Assembly (NCBI GenBank): GCA_910589075.1
Contig: CAJUSK010000011.1
Span: forward strand, 190,061-254,060
Length of the DNA stretch: 64,000 bases
Source: an uncultured Lachnospiraceae bacterium
GTDB lineage: Bacteria; Bacillota; Clostridia; Lachnospirales; Lachnospiraceae
Direction: 5' to 3'
The first letter of the stretch is position 1. Every line of letters starts with the position of its first letter. A program made the translations under genes and the position numbers. Positions 40,512-48,946 of the stretch are shown one piece after another. Under the pieces are notes generated by a model, which worked only from the letters and a program-made list of their open reading frames with translations, had not been told where the DNA came from and made no database searches.

Positions 40512-41747
40512 ATGAGAAAAAAACCGGAGTTGTTAATACCGGCCAGTAGTCTGGAAGTATTAAAAACGGCTGTTATTTTTGGCGCGGATGCAGTGTATAT
40601 TGGCGGGGAAGCCTATGGCCTCCGGGCAAAGGCCAAAAATTTTTCTGCCGGGGATATGGCGGAGGGAATCCGGTTCGCCCATGAGCGGCAGGTAAAAGTA
40701 TATGTGACTGCCAATATTCTGGCACATAACAGAGATCTGGAGGGGGCTGCCCGGTATTTTGCGGAATTGAAAGAACTGGGGCCGGATGCCCTGATTCTGT
40801 CGGACCCTGGTATGTTGATGACGGTAAGAGAGGTTTGGCCGGAAGCGGAAATCCATATTTCCACACAGGCCAATAATACCAATTACAAAACGTATCTGTT
40901 CTGGCACAGGCAGGGAGCAAAACGGGTCGTATCTGCAAGGGAATTGTCTCTGGAGGAAATCCGGGAAATCCGGGCGCATATACCGAAAGAACTGGAAATT
41001 GAGAGTTTTATTCATGGCGCCATGTGTATTTCCTATTCGGGGCGCTGTCTTCTCAGCAGTTATCTGGCGGGAAGGGATGCCAATCAGGGCGCCTGTACCC
41101 ATCCGTGCCGCTGGAAGTACGCGGTGATGGAAGAGAGCAGGCCGGGTGAGTACATGCCGGTTTATGAAAATGATCGGGGTACGTTTATTTTTAATTCCAA
41201 AGATTTGTGTATGATTGAATATATACCAGAGCTGGTGGAGGCGGGCATTGACAGCCTGAAAATAGAGGGCCGGATGAAAACGGCTCTGTATGTGGCGGCG
41301 GTCACCCGGACTTACCGGAAAGCGCTGGATGATTACTTTATTTCTGAAAATGCGTACAGGGCCAATATGGAATGGTATCGGGCGGAGATTTCCAAATGTA
41401 CTTACAGACAGTTCTGTACAGGATTTTTCTTTGGAAAACCTGATCAGAGCGCACAGATTTATGATGCCAGTACCTATGTGAATGAATACGTCTATCTGGG
41501 AATTGTGGAAGCAGTGGATGAGCGGGACCGTGTAATGATTCACCAGCGCAATAAATTCTGCAAGGGGGATAGAATTGAAATTATGAAACCCGATGGCAGG
41601 AATGTATCTGCATCTGTGCATCGTATTCTGGATGAGGACGGTATGGAAGTGCCGGATGCGCCCCATCCCAGGCAGGTGCTGTATCTGGAGCTGAGTGAGA
41701 GGGCGGATGTATATGATCTGCTCCGGGTAGAAAAACAGAAAGTATAA
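40512..41747 (+). CDS. trhP: U32 family protein, probable tRNA U34 hydroxylase TrhP
   Basis: A 411-residue U32 protein. The N terminus KPELLIPASSLEVLKTAVIFGADAVYIGG is typical; the family signature ESFIHGAMCISYSGRCLLSSYL lies at about 165-187, followed by NQGACTHPCRW with the conserved cysteines thought to hold an iron-sulfur cluster. U32 proteins were called peptidases, but TrhP (YrrO) hydroxylates U34 of tRNA in a prephenate-dependent way. The adjacent TrmR homologue methylates that product, which supports the TrhP role. Bacillus has two U32 genes here, this genome only one at this locus. Confidence 0.88.
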   Translation: MRKKPELLIPASSLEVLKTAVIFGADAVYIGGEAYGLRAKAKNFSAGDMAEGIRFAHERQVKVYVTANILAHNRDLEGAARYFAELKELGPDALILSDPGMLMTVREVWPEAEIHISTQANNTNYKTYLFWHRQGAKRVVSARELSLEEIREIRAHIPKELEIESFIHGAMCISYSGRCLLSSYLAGRDANQGACTHPCRWKYAVMEESRPGEYMPVYENDRGTFIFNSKDLCMIEYIPELVEAGIDSLKIEGRMKTALYVAAVTRTYRKALDDYFISENAYRANMEWYRAEISKCTYRQFCTGFFFGKPDQSAQIYDASTYVNEYVYLGIVEAVDERDRVMIHQRNKFCKGDRIEIMKPDGRNVSASVHRILDEDGMEVPDAPHPRQVLYLELSERADVYDLLRVEKQKV

Positions 41748-41755
41748 ATTGGGGC

Positions 41756-41784
41756 TTGCAATTTTGGAAAGAATAGAGTATCTT
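41756..41784 (+). promoter_or_regulatory. Promoter of glnA
   Basis: TTGCAA (41756-41761), 17 bases, TATCTT (41779-41784), directly behind the trhP stop. Transcription from here would pass through the terminator hairpin at 41833-41864 before reaching glnA. Confidence 0.6.
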
Positions 41785-41824
41785 ATAAAAAGGTTATAGA
41801 GTCTGTTATCGTATGACAGGTGTA

Positions 41825-41864
41825 GAACGAGGGCGTTCCAACAGGGGGTTGGAGCGCTGTTTTT
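41825..41864 (+). terminator. Terminator or attenuator in front of glnA
   Basis: GCGTTCCAAC (41833-41842) pairs with GTTGGAGCGC (41848-41857, one G-T pair), followed by TGTTTTTC. An alternative hairpin GAACG (41825-41829), loop AGGG, CGTTC (41834-41838) uses part of the same left arm, so the two cannot form together. It may end the trhP operon, attenuate glnA, or both. Confidence 0.7.
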
Positions 41865-41962
41865 CGTCATACCGGAAAGTGTTTCAATGCCCGAAAAAGA
41901 ATTGCACAGCGGTGGATTGAACAGACTCAGGATACTGTTTTGGATGAACAGGAGGAGATGTT

Positions 41963-44074
41963 ATGAAAGAAGTTGTCAATGTGGAGAAAATTTTTGGGGA
42001 AAATGTGTTTACACCGGGAAAGATGAAAGAACGTCTGCCCAAAAGTGTGTATAAAGCGGTGAAACAGGTCATGGACCATGGCGGCGAGCTTTCCCTGGAA
42101 GACGCGGATGTGGTGGCAAAGGCAATGAAAGACTGGGCTGTGGAAAAGGGGGCAACCCATTATACCCACTGGTTTCAGCCATTGACCGGTATTACGGCGG
42201 AAAAGCATGACTCTTTTGTGGCGCATCCGGATGAAGACGGGAAAATGCTTATGGAGTTTTCCGGAAAAGAGCTGATCAAAGGGGAGCCGGACGCTTCTTC
42301 TTTTCCTTCAGGCGGACTGCGGGCCACTTTTGAGGCAAGAGGTTATACGGCGTGGGACATTACGTCCCCGGCATTTTTGAAGGAATCGGGAACCGGCGTA
42401 ACACTCTGTATCCCCACCGCGTTCTGTTCCTATACGGGAGAAGCGCTGGATAAGAAAACACCGCTGCTGCGCTCCATGGAAGCCATCAGCGAACAGGCAC
42501 TGCGGATTGTACGGTTGTTTGGCAATACAACTGCCAAAAAGGTGGTTGCTTCCGTAGGGCCGGAGCAGGAGTACTTCCTTGTGGATAAAGAAAAATATCT
42601 GCAGAGAAAGGATCTGATTTTTGCGGGCCGGACACTGTTTGGCGCACCTGCGCCGAAAGGCCAGGAGATGGAGGACCATTATTTTGGCGTAATCCGGGAA
42701 CGGATCGGTTCCTATATGAGAGATCTGAACGAAGAACTTTGGAAGCTGGGGGTTACCGCAAAGACGCAGCACAACGAAGTGGCACCTGCACAACACGAAC
42801 TGGCGCCCATTTATGAAACTGCGAATATTGCGGTAGACCACAACCAGATTGTAATGGAAGCCATGAAGCGTGTGGCAATACGGAATGGTCTGCGCTGTCT
42901 GCTGCATGAAAAACCCTTTGCAGGTGTGAATGGTTCCGGTAAGCATAATAACTGGTCGCTGGGAACCGATAATGGAATCAATCTGCTGGATCCAGGCGAG
43001 ACGCCCAATGAAAATATTCAGTTTCTGCTGGTATTGGCCTGTATTTTAAAGGCGGTGGACACCCATGCGGATTTGCTGCGCCAGAGCGCATCAGATGTGG
43101 GAAATGATCACAGACTGGGTGCCAATGAGGCGCCGCCGGCCATTATTTCCGTATTTTTGGGAGAGCAGTTGGAAGATGTGGTAAAACAGTTGGTGGAAAC
43201 GGGAATTGCAGCTACCTGTAAAGAAGGGGGCATTCTGGAGACGGGTGTATCCACGCTGCCTGACCTGGAAAAGGACGCCACAGACCGTAACCGGACATCA
43301 CCCTTTGCCTTTACGGGTAACAAGTTTGAGTTCCGTATGGTAGGTTCCGCCGATTCCATTGCCAGCCCCAATACCACATTGAATGCCATTGTGGCGGAGG
43401 CGTTCTGCGAGGCAGCGGATGAACTGGAGCAGGCGGAAGACTTTGAACGTGCCGTCCATGATCTGATTAAGGAATATTTGACGAAACATCAGCGGATTAT
43501 TTTCAATGGAAACGGTTATTCTGATGAGTGGGTATCGGAAGCCAGAAAACGGGGACTTCCCAATATCAAATCCATGGTAGAGGCTGTTGAGACACTGACA
43601 ACGGATAAGGCCGTGCGGTTGTTTGAGAAATTCGGTATTTTTACCAGAGCGGAACTGGAGTCACGTGAAGAGATTCTCTATGAAACCTATGCAAAGACCA
43701 TCAATATTGAAGCGCTGACAATGATTGATATGGCATCCAAACAGATATTGCCGGCCGTTATCCGGTATACCGGTTCCCTGGCGGACACGGTAATTGCGGT
43801 GAAGGAGGCAGGCGTACAGCCCCATGTGCAGGCTGAACTTCTGCGGGAGACCAGCCGGCTGCTGGAAGAAGCAAAACAGGCACTGGAGAAATTAAAGGTG
43901 GAAGATGCCAGGGCAATGGCTATGCCGGAGGGGAAAGAACAGGCCTTCTATTATAAGGATGTGGTCAAAGAAGCTATGGAAGCGCTCAGAACACCCATTG
44001 ATGCTCTTGAAATGATTGTAGATAAGGAAATATGGCCTTTGCCGTCCTATGCGGATATGATGTTTGAAGTATAA
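41963..44074 (+). CDS. glnA: Glutamine synthetase type III
   Basis: Makes glutamine from glutamate and ammonia with ATP. At 703 residues it is the long type III (GlnN) form found in anaerobes and cyanobacteria. The start MKEVVNVEKIFGENVFTPGKM has an AGGAGG ribosome site. Type III motifs are visible in order: FPSGGLRATFEARGYTAWD, VGPEQEYFLVD with metal-binding Glu, KTQHNEVAPAQHELAPIY, VNGSGKHNNWSLGT and LGANEAPPAIIS. Type III enzymes are not controlled by the adenylylation used for type I. A tRNA-Gln gene lies just downstream. Confidence 0.97.
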   Translation: MKEVVNVEKIFGENVFTPGKMKERLPKSVYKAVKQVMDHGGELSLEDADVVAKAMKDWAVEKGATHYTHWFQPLTGITAEKHDSFVAHPDEDGKMLMEFSGKELIKGEPDASSFPSGGLRATFEARGYTAWDITSPAFLKESGTGVTLCIPTAFCSYTGEALDKKTPLLRSMEAISEQALRIVRLFGNTTAKKVVASVGPEQEYFLVDKEKYLQRKDLIFAGRTLFGAPAPKGQEMEDHYFGVIRERIGSYMRDLNEELWKLGVTAKTQHNEVAPAQHELAPIYETANIAVDHNQIVMEAMKRVAIRNGLRCLLHEKPFAGVNGSGKHNNWSLGTDNGINLLDPGETPNENIQFLLVLACILKAVDTHADLLRQSASDVGNDHRLGANEAPPAIISVFLGEQLEDVVKQLVETGIAATCKEGGILETGVSTLPDLEKDATDRNRTSPFAFTGNKFEFRMVGSADSIASPNTTLNAIVAEAFCEAADELEQAEDFERAVHDLIKEYLTKHQRIIFNGNGYSDEWVSEARKRGLPNIKSMVEAVETLTTDKAVRLFEKFGIFTRAELESREEILYETYAKTINIEALTMIDMASKQILPAVIRYTGSLADTVIAVKEAGVQPHVQAELLRETSRLLEEAKQALEKLKVEDARAMAMPEGKEQAFYYKDVVKEAMEALRTPIDALEMIVDKEIWPLPSYADMMFEV

Positions 44075-44116
44075 GAGCCAGGAAGGAAAAAAATTCAAAT
44101 TTTTTTGAAAAAAGTA

Positions 44117-44145
44117 TTGCATTCTGGAATAAAATCATGTATTAT
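44117..44145 (+). promoter_or_regulatory. Promoter of the tRNA-Gln gene
   Basis: TTGCAT (44117-44122), 17 bases, TATTAT (44140-44145). The tRNA 5' end lies 40 bases further on. Confidence 0.75.
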
Positions 44146-44185
44146 GTATGAGTGGCTTGCAGAGACAAGTCATTCATACAGACAA

Positions 44186-44257
44186 TGGGCTATCGCCAAA
44201 CGGTAAGGCAACGGACTCTGACTCCGTCATTTCAAGGTTCGAATCCTTGTAGCCCAG
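44186..44257 (+). tRNA. tRNA-Gln (anticodon CTG)
   Basis: Acceptor arms TGGGCTA and TAGCCCA pair over seven bases. The anticodon stem ACGGA/TCCGT carries loop CTCTGAC, giving anticodon CTG for codon CAG. The T arm has AAGGTTCGAATCCTT. The discriminator base is G and CCA is not encoded. The U1-A72 pair is typical of tRNA-Gln. It stands directly downstream of glutamine synthetase but has its own promoter and terminator. Confidence 0.97.
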
Positions 44258-44263
44258 TGAGAG

Positions 44264-44297
44264 AATACCCGGTGGATCATCCACCGGGTATTTGTAT
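44264..44297 (+). terminator. Terminator of the tRNA-Gln gene
   Basis: AATACCCGGTGGA, loop TCA, TCCACCGGGTATT (44264-44292), a 13-pair perfect stem followed by TGTATT. Hairpin repeat copy B begins directly behind it. Confidence 0.85.
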
Positions 44298-44345
44298 TCA
44301 TGGCAATCGAAAGTTCGCAAAGCGTACTTTCGATTGTCTGTAATT
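44298..44345 (+). repeat. Dispersed hairpin repeat, copy B (most symmetric copy)
   Basis: CAATCGAAAGT (44304-44314) and ACTTTCGATTG (44326-44336) are perfectly complementary; inside, after a T-T mismatch, CGC and GCG pair around an AAA loop. It is preceded by TTCATGG and followed by TCTGT. Related to copies A, C, D, E and F. It follows the tRNA terminator and precedes the 3' end of a minus-strand gene. Confidence 0.88.
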
Positions 44346-44379
44346 CATATATTCAAAGAACACAGTAGAAAATCAGAAT

Positions 44380-45387
44380 TTACCTGTAATCCTCCACAAG
44401 AAACATAGGTTTAATCGACATAATCTCATCATACTCTTCCTGTTCTACCGTAACGGAGGCGTTGAGTTTTTTCAAATCCTCTTTGACAAGATGCAATGCT
44501 TCTTCGGCAGTCACAGCCCGTGCGTCTTCAATGACCCGTATCATCCGTGTCAGAGTCACAGGATGGGCATATCTGGCGGGCAGGGGAAACTTTGCGTATC
44601 CTTTCAGAAAATGTTCCATATTCTCACAGGCTTCCTGCCATTGCCGGTCTATAAAGCGGCGGTTATTTCTGCCGGTGGGCAGTACATTGGCACTGGCAAA
44701 TAGAAAGATGGCAGCCAGCCCGAACAGTGTAAAATAGATACCGAATCCGGCTTTTGTCAGGATGGCATAGACCCCATAGAGCGCAGCCGCCGCTCCCAGC
44801 AGAACGATGGCAAGAGCCGCCCAGCGATAGGCGGGGTTGGAACGTTCATTGACCCGTTTTGCCTTTGCGCTGCGGCTGAGAGCTTGAAAAAGCATGGGCC
44901 GTTCCTCCAGGTAATCACGGGCTTTTATAAGTCTGTGCACTTGTTGCTGTGCTTCTTTGGAAAGAGCCGGCCGGATTCTTGCAGCTTCTTCCTGTGCCCG
45001 TTTTGCCAGTTTTTTCTCCACCGCTTCACTGAGCAGAGGAATACCGGGGTGATACCGGCGGATATCTTCCAACAATTTATCTACATGTTCTTCGTGCTTA
45101 AAAAGGCACTGCTTTTCCTTTCCGCCATCATAGATAACCACCAGATAGGGGAGGGTGGCAAAAATCCCTTTTCCGGTAAAGCCGCCTTTACTCATGGCAA
45201 CCCGTTTAAATACCCGCTGAATACAGGAAAATGGAATATAATATCTTCGATCGAGATAAAAGCTGTTCAGATACAGGGCTTTTTCACCTGTGCCGCAGGG
45301 ACCGTATTTCCGGCATGCGGATTTGTCCATTTTCAGGTCGTTTGGGGTGAGGGTTTCTTTTCCCAGGGGAATCGTGTAGGTGAACAT
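44380..45387 (-). CDS. Two-helix membrane protein of unknown function
   Basis: A 335-residue protein I cannot assign. Residues 1-95 or so form a beta-rich, PH-like cytoplasmic domain (YLDRRYYIPFSCIQRVFKRVAMSKGG). A basic helical segment follows, then two adjacent transmembrane helices at about residues 193-232 and a C-terminal helical cytoplasmic domain. The start has AAAGGAG upstream, and a promoter lies at 45438-45466 on the same strand. It appears monocistronic. Confidence 0.75.
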   Translation of the reverse strand: MFTYTIPLGKETLTPNDLKMDKSACRKYGPCGTGEKALYLNSFYLDRRYYIPFSCIQRVFKRVAMSKGGFTGKGIFATLPYLVVIYDGGKEKQCLFKHEEHVDKLLEDIRRYHPGIPLLSEAVEKKLAKRAQEEAARIRPALSKEAQQQVHRLIKARDYLEERPMLFQALSRSAKAKRVNERSNPAYRWAALAIVLLGAAAALYGVYAILTKAGFGIYFTLFGLAAIFLFASANVLPTGRNNRRFIDRQWQEACENMEHFLKGYAKFPLPARYAHPVTLTRMIRVIEDARAVTAEEALHLVKEDLKKLNASVTVEQEEYDEIMSIKPMFLVEDYR

Positions 45388-45437
45388 GGAAAACTCCTTT
45401 ATACTGTATGCAGATCAGTACTGCAATGTTTTTCTGT

Positions 45438-45466
45438 ATTATACTTCCGGCAGGAACGGTTGGCAA
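45438..45466 (-). promoter_or_regulatory. Promoter of the two-helix membrane protein gene
   Basis: Minus strand TTGCCA (45466-45461), 17 bases, TATAAT (45443-45438). Confidence 0.75.
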
Positions 45467-45481
45467 GGAGGAGACTGTGAA

Positions 45482-45511
45482 AAAAGGGGGCGATCCAATC
45501 GCCCCTTTTTC
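45482..45511 (-). terminator. Terminator of the cstA-like gene
   Basis: Read on the minus strand: AAAAAGGGGCGAT, loop TGG, ATCGCCCCCTTTTT with one bulged base, ending in six T residues. Its symmetry would also allow function on the plus strand. Confidence 0.85.
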
Positions 45512-45557
45512 CTGGTTCCTTTTGCTTTTGTCTGATTTATGTGTGTTAGATTTGTTT

Positions 45558-45600
45558 ATAACAATGGAAGTTTGCGAAACGTGCTTCCTATTGTTTTTTG
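45558..45600. repeat. Dispersed hairpin repeat, copy C, contributing the cstA-like stop codon
   Basis: Core 45562-45593: CAAT and ATTG arms with GGAAG and CTTCC inside and a TTTGCGAAA-type tip. The right arm, read on the minus strand as CAATAG, supplies the last glutamine codon and TAG stop of the CstA-family gene at 45588-45590. Confidence 0.8.
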
Positions 45601-47054
45601 ATACTGCTGTAATCCGGCCGGGGGTTGCGCGTCTTAATGACAAACATAAATGCACCCAGGAATACCACTGCCAGAACAATTCCTACAGGATAGGCGATTC
45701 CTGTTCCCAGATTGAGACATTCGGGGGCGGCGAAAAAGTAGGTCATAGACACTGCACTCATGAATGTGGCAGGTACGGCTGTAATCCAGTAGTTTTTCTT
45801 TTCCATAAAGAGATACATGCTGGCTGTCCAGAGGACGATCATGGCCAGTGTCTGGTTGGTCCAACTGAAATAACGCCATACGATGGAATAATCCAGCTGG
45901 CTGACAAAAGCGCCCACTGCCAGAAGCGGTACGCAGAGAATCAGACGGTTCTTCCATGCCTGCTGTTCCATGCCAAGCCAGTCGGCCAGCGTCAGGCGGG
46001 CTGAACGAAATGCTGTATCTCCGGAAGTGATGGGACATACGATAACACCTACCATGGCCAGCGCAATACCGATGCCGCCCATCGTCTTTGCACATACATC
46101 ATAGATTGCCGCAGACTGTCCGGCGCCGAGGGCTTCATTCAGTCCGGTGGAAAGGCCGCCGGATACTTCATAGATTGCACAGCCTGCCGCTGCCCAGATC
46201 AGGGCGATTACACCTTCTGCGGTCATGGCGCCGTAAAATACGAAATGGCCCTGTCGTTCACTTTTCAGACAACGTGCCATCAGCGGGCTCTGGGTAGAGT
46301 GGAAACCGGAAATGGCGCCACAGGCAACGGTGATGAACATAAAACTCCATACCGGTGTGCTCTTGGGATGCATGTTATAAAAGTGGTTCCAGATTTCAGG
46401 AATCTGATATTCCGCATGGGTGAAGATGCCAATGCCCACACCGATTGCCATGACAATCAGACAGATGCCGAAAAGCGGATATATCTTCCCGATGATTTTA
46501 TCGATGGAAATAAAGGTTGCAATAAAATAGTATGCCAGAATGATAAAGGTCCACATTTTTACATTGGTGAGCATTCCACTGCCGCCGGAATTCCCGATCA
46601 GGGTGGTAATCAGACCGGCAGGCCCTACCGCAAATACGGTTCCAACCATGACAAGAAGTACTACGCTGAAAACGCGCATAATGTTTTTCATAATGCTGCC
46701 CATGTAGATTCCTGTTACTTCGGCAATGGAGACACCCTCATTGCGTGCGCTGAGCATGCCTGAAAAATAGTCGTGGACGCCGCCTGCCAGAATGGTACCA
46801 AAGGTGATCCAGAGAAATACAATGGGTCCCCACAAAGCACCCTGCATGGCTCCGAAAATGGGGCCCAGACCGGCGATGTTCAGCAACTGTACAAGGAACA
46901 GCTTCCACTGAGGCATGACGACATAGTCAACGCCGTCGTTAATCCGTACTGCCGGTGTTTCCCGGTCGTCCGGGGCAAATGTGTTGTCTACAATTCTGCC
47001 ATAGACAAAGTAACCGCCGACTAACAACACAAGACACAGAAAAAAACTTAACAT
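45588..47054 (-). CDS. CstA-family carbon starvation transporter
   Basis: A 488-residue membrane transporter of the CstA family, whose characterised members take up peptides or pyruvate on carbon starvation. The start has AGGAGGGAG upstream. It begins MLSFFLCLVLLVGGYFVYGR, a first helix, then DDRETPAVRINDGVDYV and LNIAGLGPIFGAMQGALWGP, both hallmarks of the family. There are about 12-13 hydrophobic segments. It is shorter than the enterobacterial protein of about 700 residues but within the usual range for Clostridia. Its last two codons come from repeat copy C. Confidence 0.94.
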   Translation of the reverse strand: MLSFFLCLVLLVGGYFVYGRIVDNTFAPDDRETPAVRINDGVDYVVMPQWKLFLVQLLNIAGLGPIFGAMQGALWGPIVFLWITFGTILAGGVHDYFSGMLSARNEGVSIAEVTGIYMGSIMKNIMRVFSVVLLVMVGTVFAVGPAGLITTLIGNSGGSGMLTNVKMWTFIILAYYFIATFISIDKIIGKIYPLFGICLIVMAIGVGIGIFTHAEYQIPEIWNHFYNMHPKSTPVWSFMFITVACGAISGFHSTQSPLMARCLKSERQGHFVFYGAMTAEGVIALIWAAAGCAIYEVSGGLSTGLNEALGAGQSAAIYDVCAKTMGGIGIALAMVGVIVCPITSGDTAFRSARLTLADWLGMEQQAWKNRLILCVPLLAVGAFVSQLDYSIVWRYFSWTNQTLAMIVLWTASMYLFMEKKNYWITAVPATFMSAVSMTYFFAAPECLNLGTGIAYPVGIVLAVVFLGAFMFVIKTRNPRPDYSSIKKQ

Positions 47055-47117
47055 GATACTCCCTCCTCTTTTTTGCTGCCTGATGGGGCAGCGGTTTTAT
47101 GTATTCTGTCTGATTTT

Positions 47118-47146
47118 ATTATAGTACACCGGAAATAAATTGTAAA
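47118..47146 (-). promoter_or_regulatory. Promoter of the CstA-family gene
   Basis: Minus strand TTTACA (47146-47141), 17 bases, TATAAT (47123-47118), about 64 bases before the start. Confidence 0.78.
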
Positions 47147-47193
47147 ATATTTATAACAAAAAACGAAAAAAGAGATTTTATGGAAAAGCATTT

Positions 47194-47222
47194 TTGACCC
47201 GGAATCTTTTTTGTGGTATGCT
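47194..47222 (+). promoter_or_regulatory. Promoter of the acyl-ACP thioesterase gene
   Basis: TTGACC (47194-47199), 17 bases, TATGCT (47217-47222), about 47 bases before the ATG. It is divergent from the CstA-family promoter. Confidence 0.72.
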
Positions 47223-47268
47223 ATTAAACACATTGTGGACAGAAATGTATAATATGGAGGGAACGGAA

Positions 47269-47979
47269 ATGTACACATTTCAGAGCAGGGTGCGTTACAG
47301 TGAGACAGACAGCAATGAACGGTTAACGCTTCCGGCAATCACAGATTATTTTCAGGACTGTGGGACGTTTCAGTCGGAAGAACTGGGGTTGGGCGTACAA
47401 TATTTGCAGGAGAGTTATCTGGCATGGGTTCTGTCGGCATGGCAGATCGTGGTAGAGACGTATCCCAGACTGTGTGACGAAATCCGCATCAGTACATTTC
47501 CCTATGGTTTTAAAGGGTTTCTGGGATATCGAAATTATACGATGGACCGGTCAGACGGGACGCGGCTGGCATATGCCAACGCCATATGGACACTGTTAAA
47601 TATGGAAACAATGAAACCGGTGCGCGCTACGGAAGAGATGATGAGAAAATATGTATTGTCAGAGAAGCTTCCTATGGAATATGCACCCAGAAAGATAGGC
47701 GGGGCGTTGTCAGGAGAATGGCTGGAAGGCTTTTCGGTGAAGCGGTATCACCTGGACAGTAATCATCATGTAAACAATGCGTGGTATGTGAAAATGGCGT
47801 TTTGCTGCATTCCGGAGACAGCTCATATCAGGCAGATGCGGGCAGAATATAAAAAGCAGGCCCTCCTGGGAGACTTCATTTTGCCCAATGTGGCAGTTTT
47901 GGAGAACCGATATATTGTGTCCCTGTGCAGCGAAGAAAAAGAGCCTTATGCAGTGATAGAATTTACATGTGAAGCATAG
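47269..47979 (+). CDS. Acyl-ACP thioesterase (hotdog fold, FatA-like)
   Basis: Hydrolyses acyl-acyl carrier protein to free fatty acids. The ATG at 47269 has GGAGGG seven bases upstream; earlier in-frame starts overlap the promoter. The 236-residue product consists of two tandem hotdog domains: RVRYSETDSNERLTLPAITDYFQD in the first, with a long hotdog helix to about 50, and KRYHLDSNHHVNNAWYV in the second, where the Asn-His pair corresponds to the catalytic residues of plant and bacterial enzymes. Followed 15 bases later by the CvfB-like gene, probably co-transcribed. Confidence 0.92.
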   Translation: MYTFQSRVRYSETDSNERLTLPAITDYFQDCGTFQSEELGLGVQYLQESYLAWVLSAWQIVVETYPRLCDEIRISTFPYGFKGFLGYRNYTMDRSDGTRLAYANAIWTLLNMETMKPVRATEEMMRKYVLSEKLPMEYAPRKIGGALSGEWLEGFSVKRYHLDSNHHVNNAWYVKMAFCCIPETAHIRQMRAEYKKQALLGDFILPNVAVLENRYIVSLCSEEKEPYAVIEFTCEA

Positions 47980-47994
47980 AATGAAGGAGACAGT

Positions 47995-48840
47995 ATGATT
48001 CAGTTAGGAAAAAGACAGACACTTGTGGTCGTAAAAACGGTGGAGTTTGGCGTGTATCTGGCAGAGAATGCAGAGTGCGCGGCGCAGGAGAAGGTATTGC
48101 TGCCGGGGAAGCAGGTGCCGGAGGGCGCGAAAACAGGTGATGAAATCGAAGTTTTTATTTATAAGGATTCCAAAGACCGGCTGATTGCCACAACCCGAAT
48201 GCCCGCGCTTACGCTGCATCAGGTGGGGGAACTGACTGTGGCACAGGTGGGGAATATCGGCGCATTTCTGGACTGGGGGCTGGAAAAGGATCTGCTGCTT
48301 CCGTTCCGGGAGCAGACTGCCAAGGTGCAGGCAGGTCAGAAATGCCTGGTGGCGCTTTATATTGATAAAAGCAGCCGCCTGTGTGCCACGATGAATGTAT
48401 ATCCATATCTGGATACAGACAGTCCCTATGGGAAAGATGATCGGGTGGAAGGCACCGTATATGAGATCAGCCGTGAGTTTGGCGCCTTTGTGGCAGTAGA
48501 CAACCGATATTCCGGACTGATCCCCAAAAAGGAACTGTATGGGGAAATTCATATCGGTGAACGTATCCGCGGTCGGGTGACGGAGGTAAAAGAGGATGGC
48601 AAACTGAATCTGAGCATCCGGGAAAAGGCATATCTGCAAATCGGTACGGATGCGGAGAAGGTGATGGAAGCCATTGAGCGCTGTGGCGGAGCACTTCCTT
48701 TTAATGACAAGGCAAGCCCGGAGGTAATCCGCACAGAGATGCAGATGAGTAAAAATGAGTTTAAACGGGCAGTGGGCCATCTGTTGAAAGCCGGTAAAAT
48801 CACCATAACGGAAAAGGCAATTCTGAAAAACAAGAACTGA
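47995..48840 (+). CDS. S1 RNA-binding protein, CvfB-like
   Basis: A 281-residue cytoplasmic protein of the CvfB/YitL family with S1-type beta-barrel domains and a C-terminal winged helix. Staphylococcus CvfB is a global virulence and RNA regulator. Visible are three S1-like segments: residues 1-65, VGELTVAQVGNIGAFLDWGL (about 76-95) and the best one EGTVYEISREFGAFVAVDNRYSGLIPKKEL (about 148-178). The winged helix is at about 220-281 (MSKNEFKRAVGHLLKAGKI). GAAGGAGA is the ribosome site. Confidence 0.9.
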   Translation: MIQLGKRQTLVVVKTVEFGVYLAENAECAAQEKVLLPGKQVPEGAKTGDEIEVFIYKDSKDRLIATTRMPALTLHQVGELTVAQVGNIGAFLDWGLEKDLLLPFREQTAKVQAGQKCLVALYIDKSSRLCATMNVYPYLDTDSPYGKDDRVEGTVYEISREFGAFVAVDNRYSGLIPKKELYGEIHIGERIRGRVTEVKEDGKLNLSIREKAYLQIGTDAEKVMEAIERCGGALPFNDKASPEVIRTEMQMSKNEFKRAVGHLLKAGKITITEKAILKNKN

Positions 48841-48889
48841 ACATATTATAAAAAAAGAATAATGCATTTGTAAAAAAACAATTATAGAC

Positions 48890-48917
48890 TTGCATTTTCC
48901 GGAATTTTATGTATAAT
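48890..48917 (+). promoter_or_regulatory. Promoter of the small HPr-sized gene
   Basis: TTGCAT (48890-48895), 16 bases, TATAAT (48912-48917), 30 bases before the start codon. Confidence 0.75.
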
Positions 48918-48946
48918 CTGGAATATAGAGAAAGGAGAGGAGAATT

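Noticed and set aside
44298..44345. Hairpin repeat B as a CRISPR repeat or tRNA-linked attachment site
   Set aside because: There are no spacers or regular array, and no integrase or duplicated tRNA 3' end nearby.
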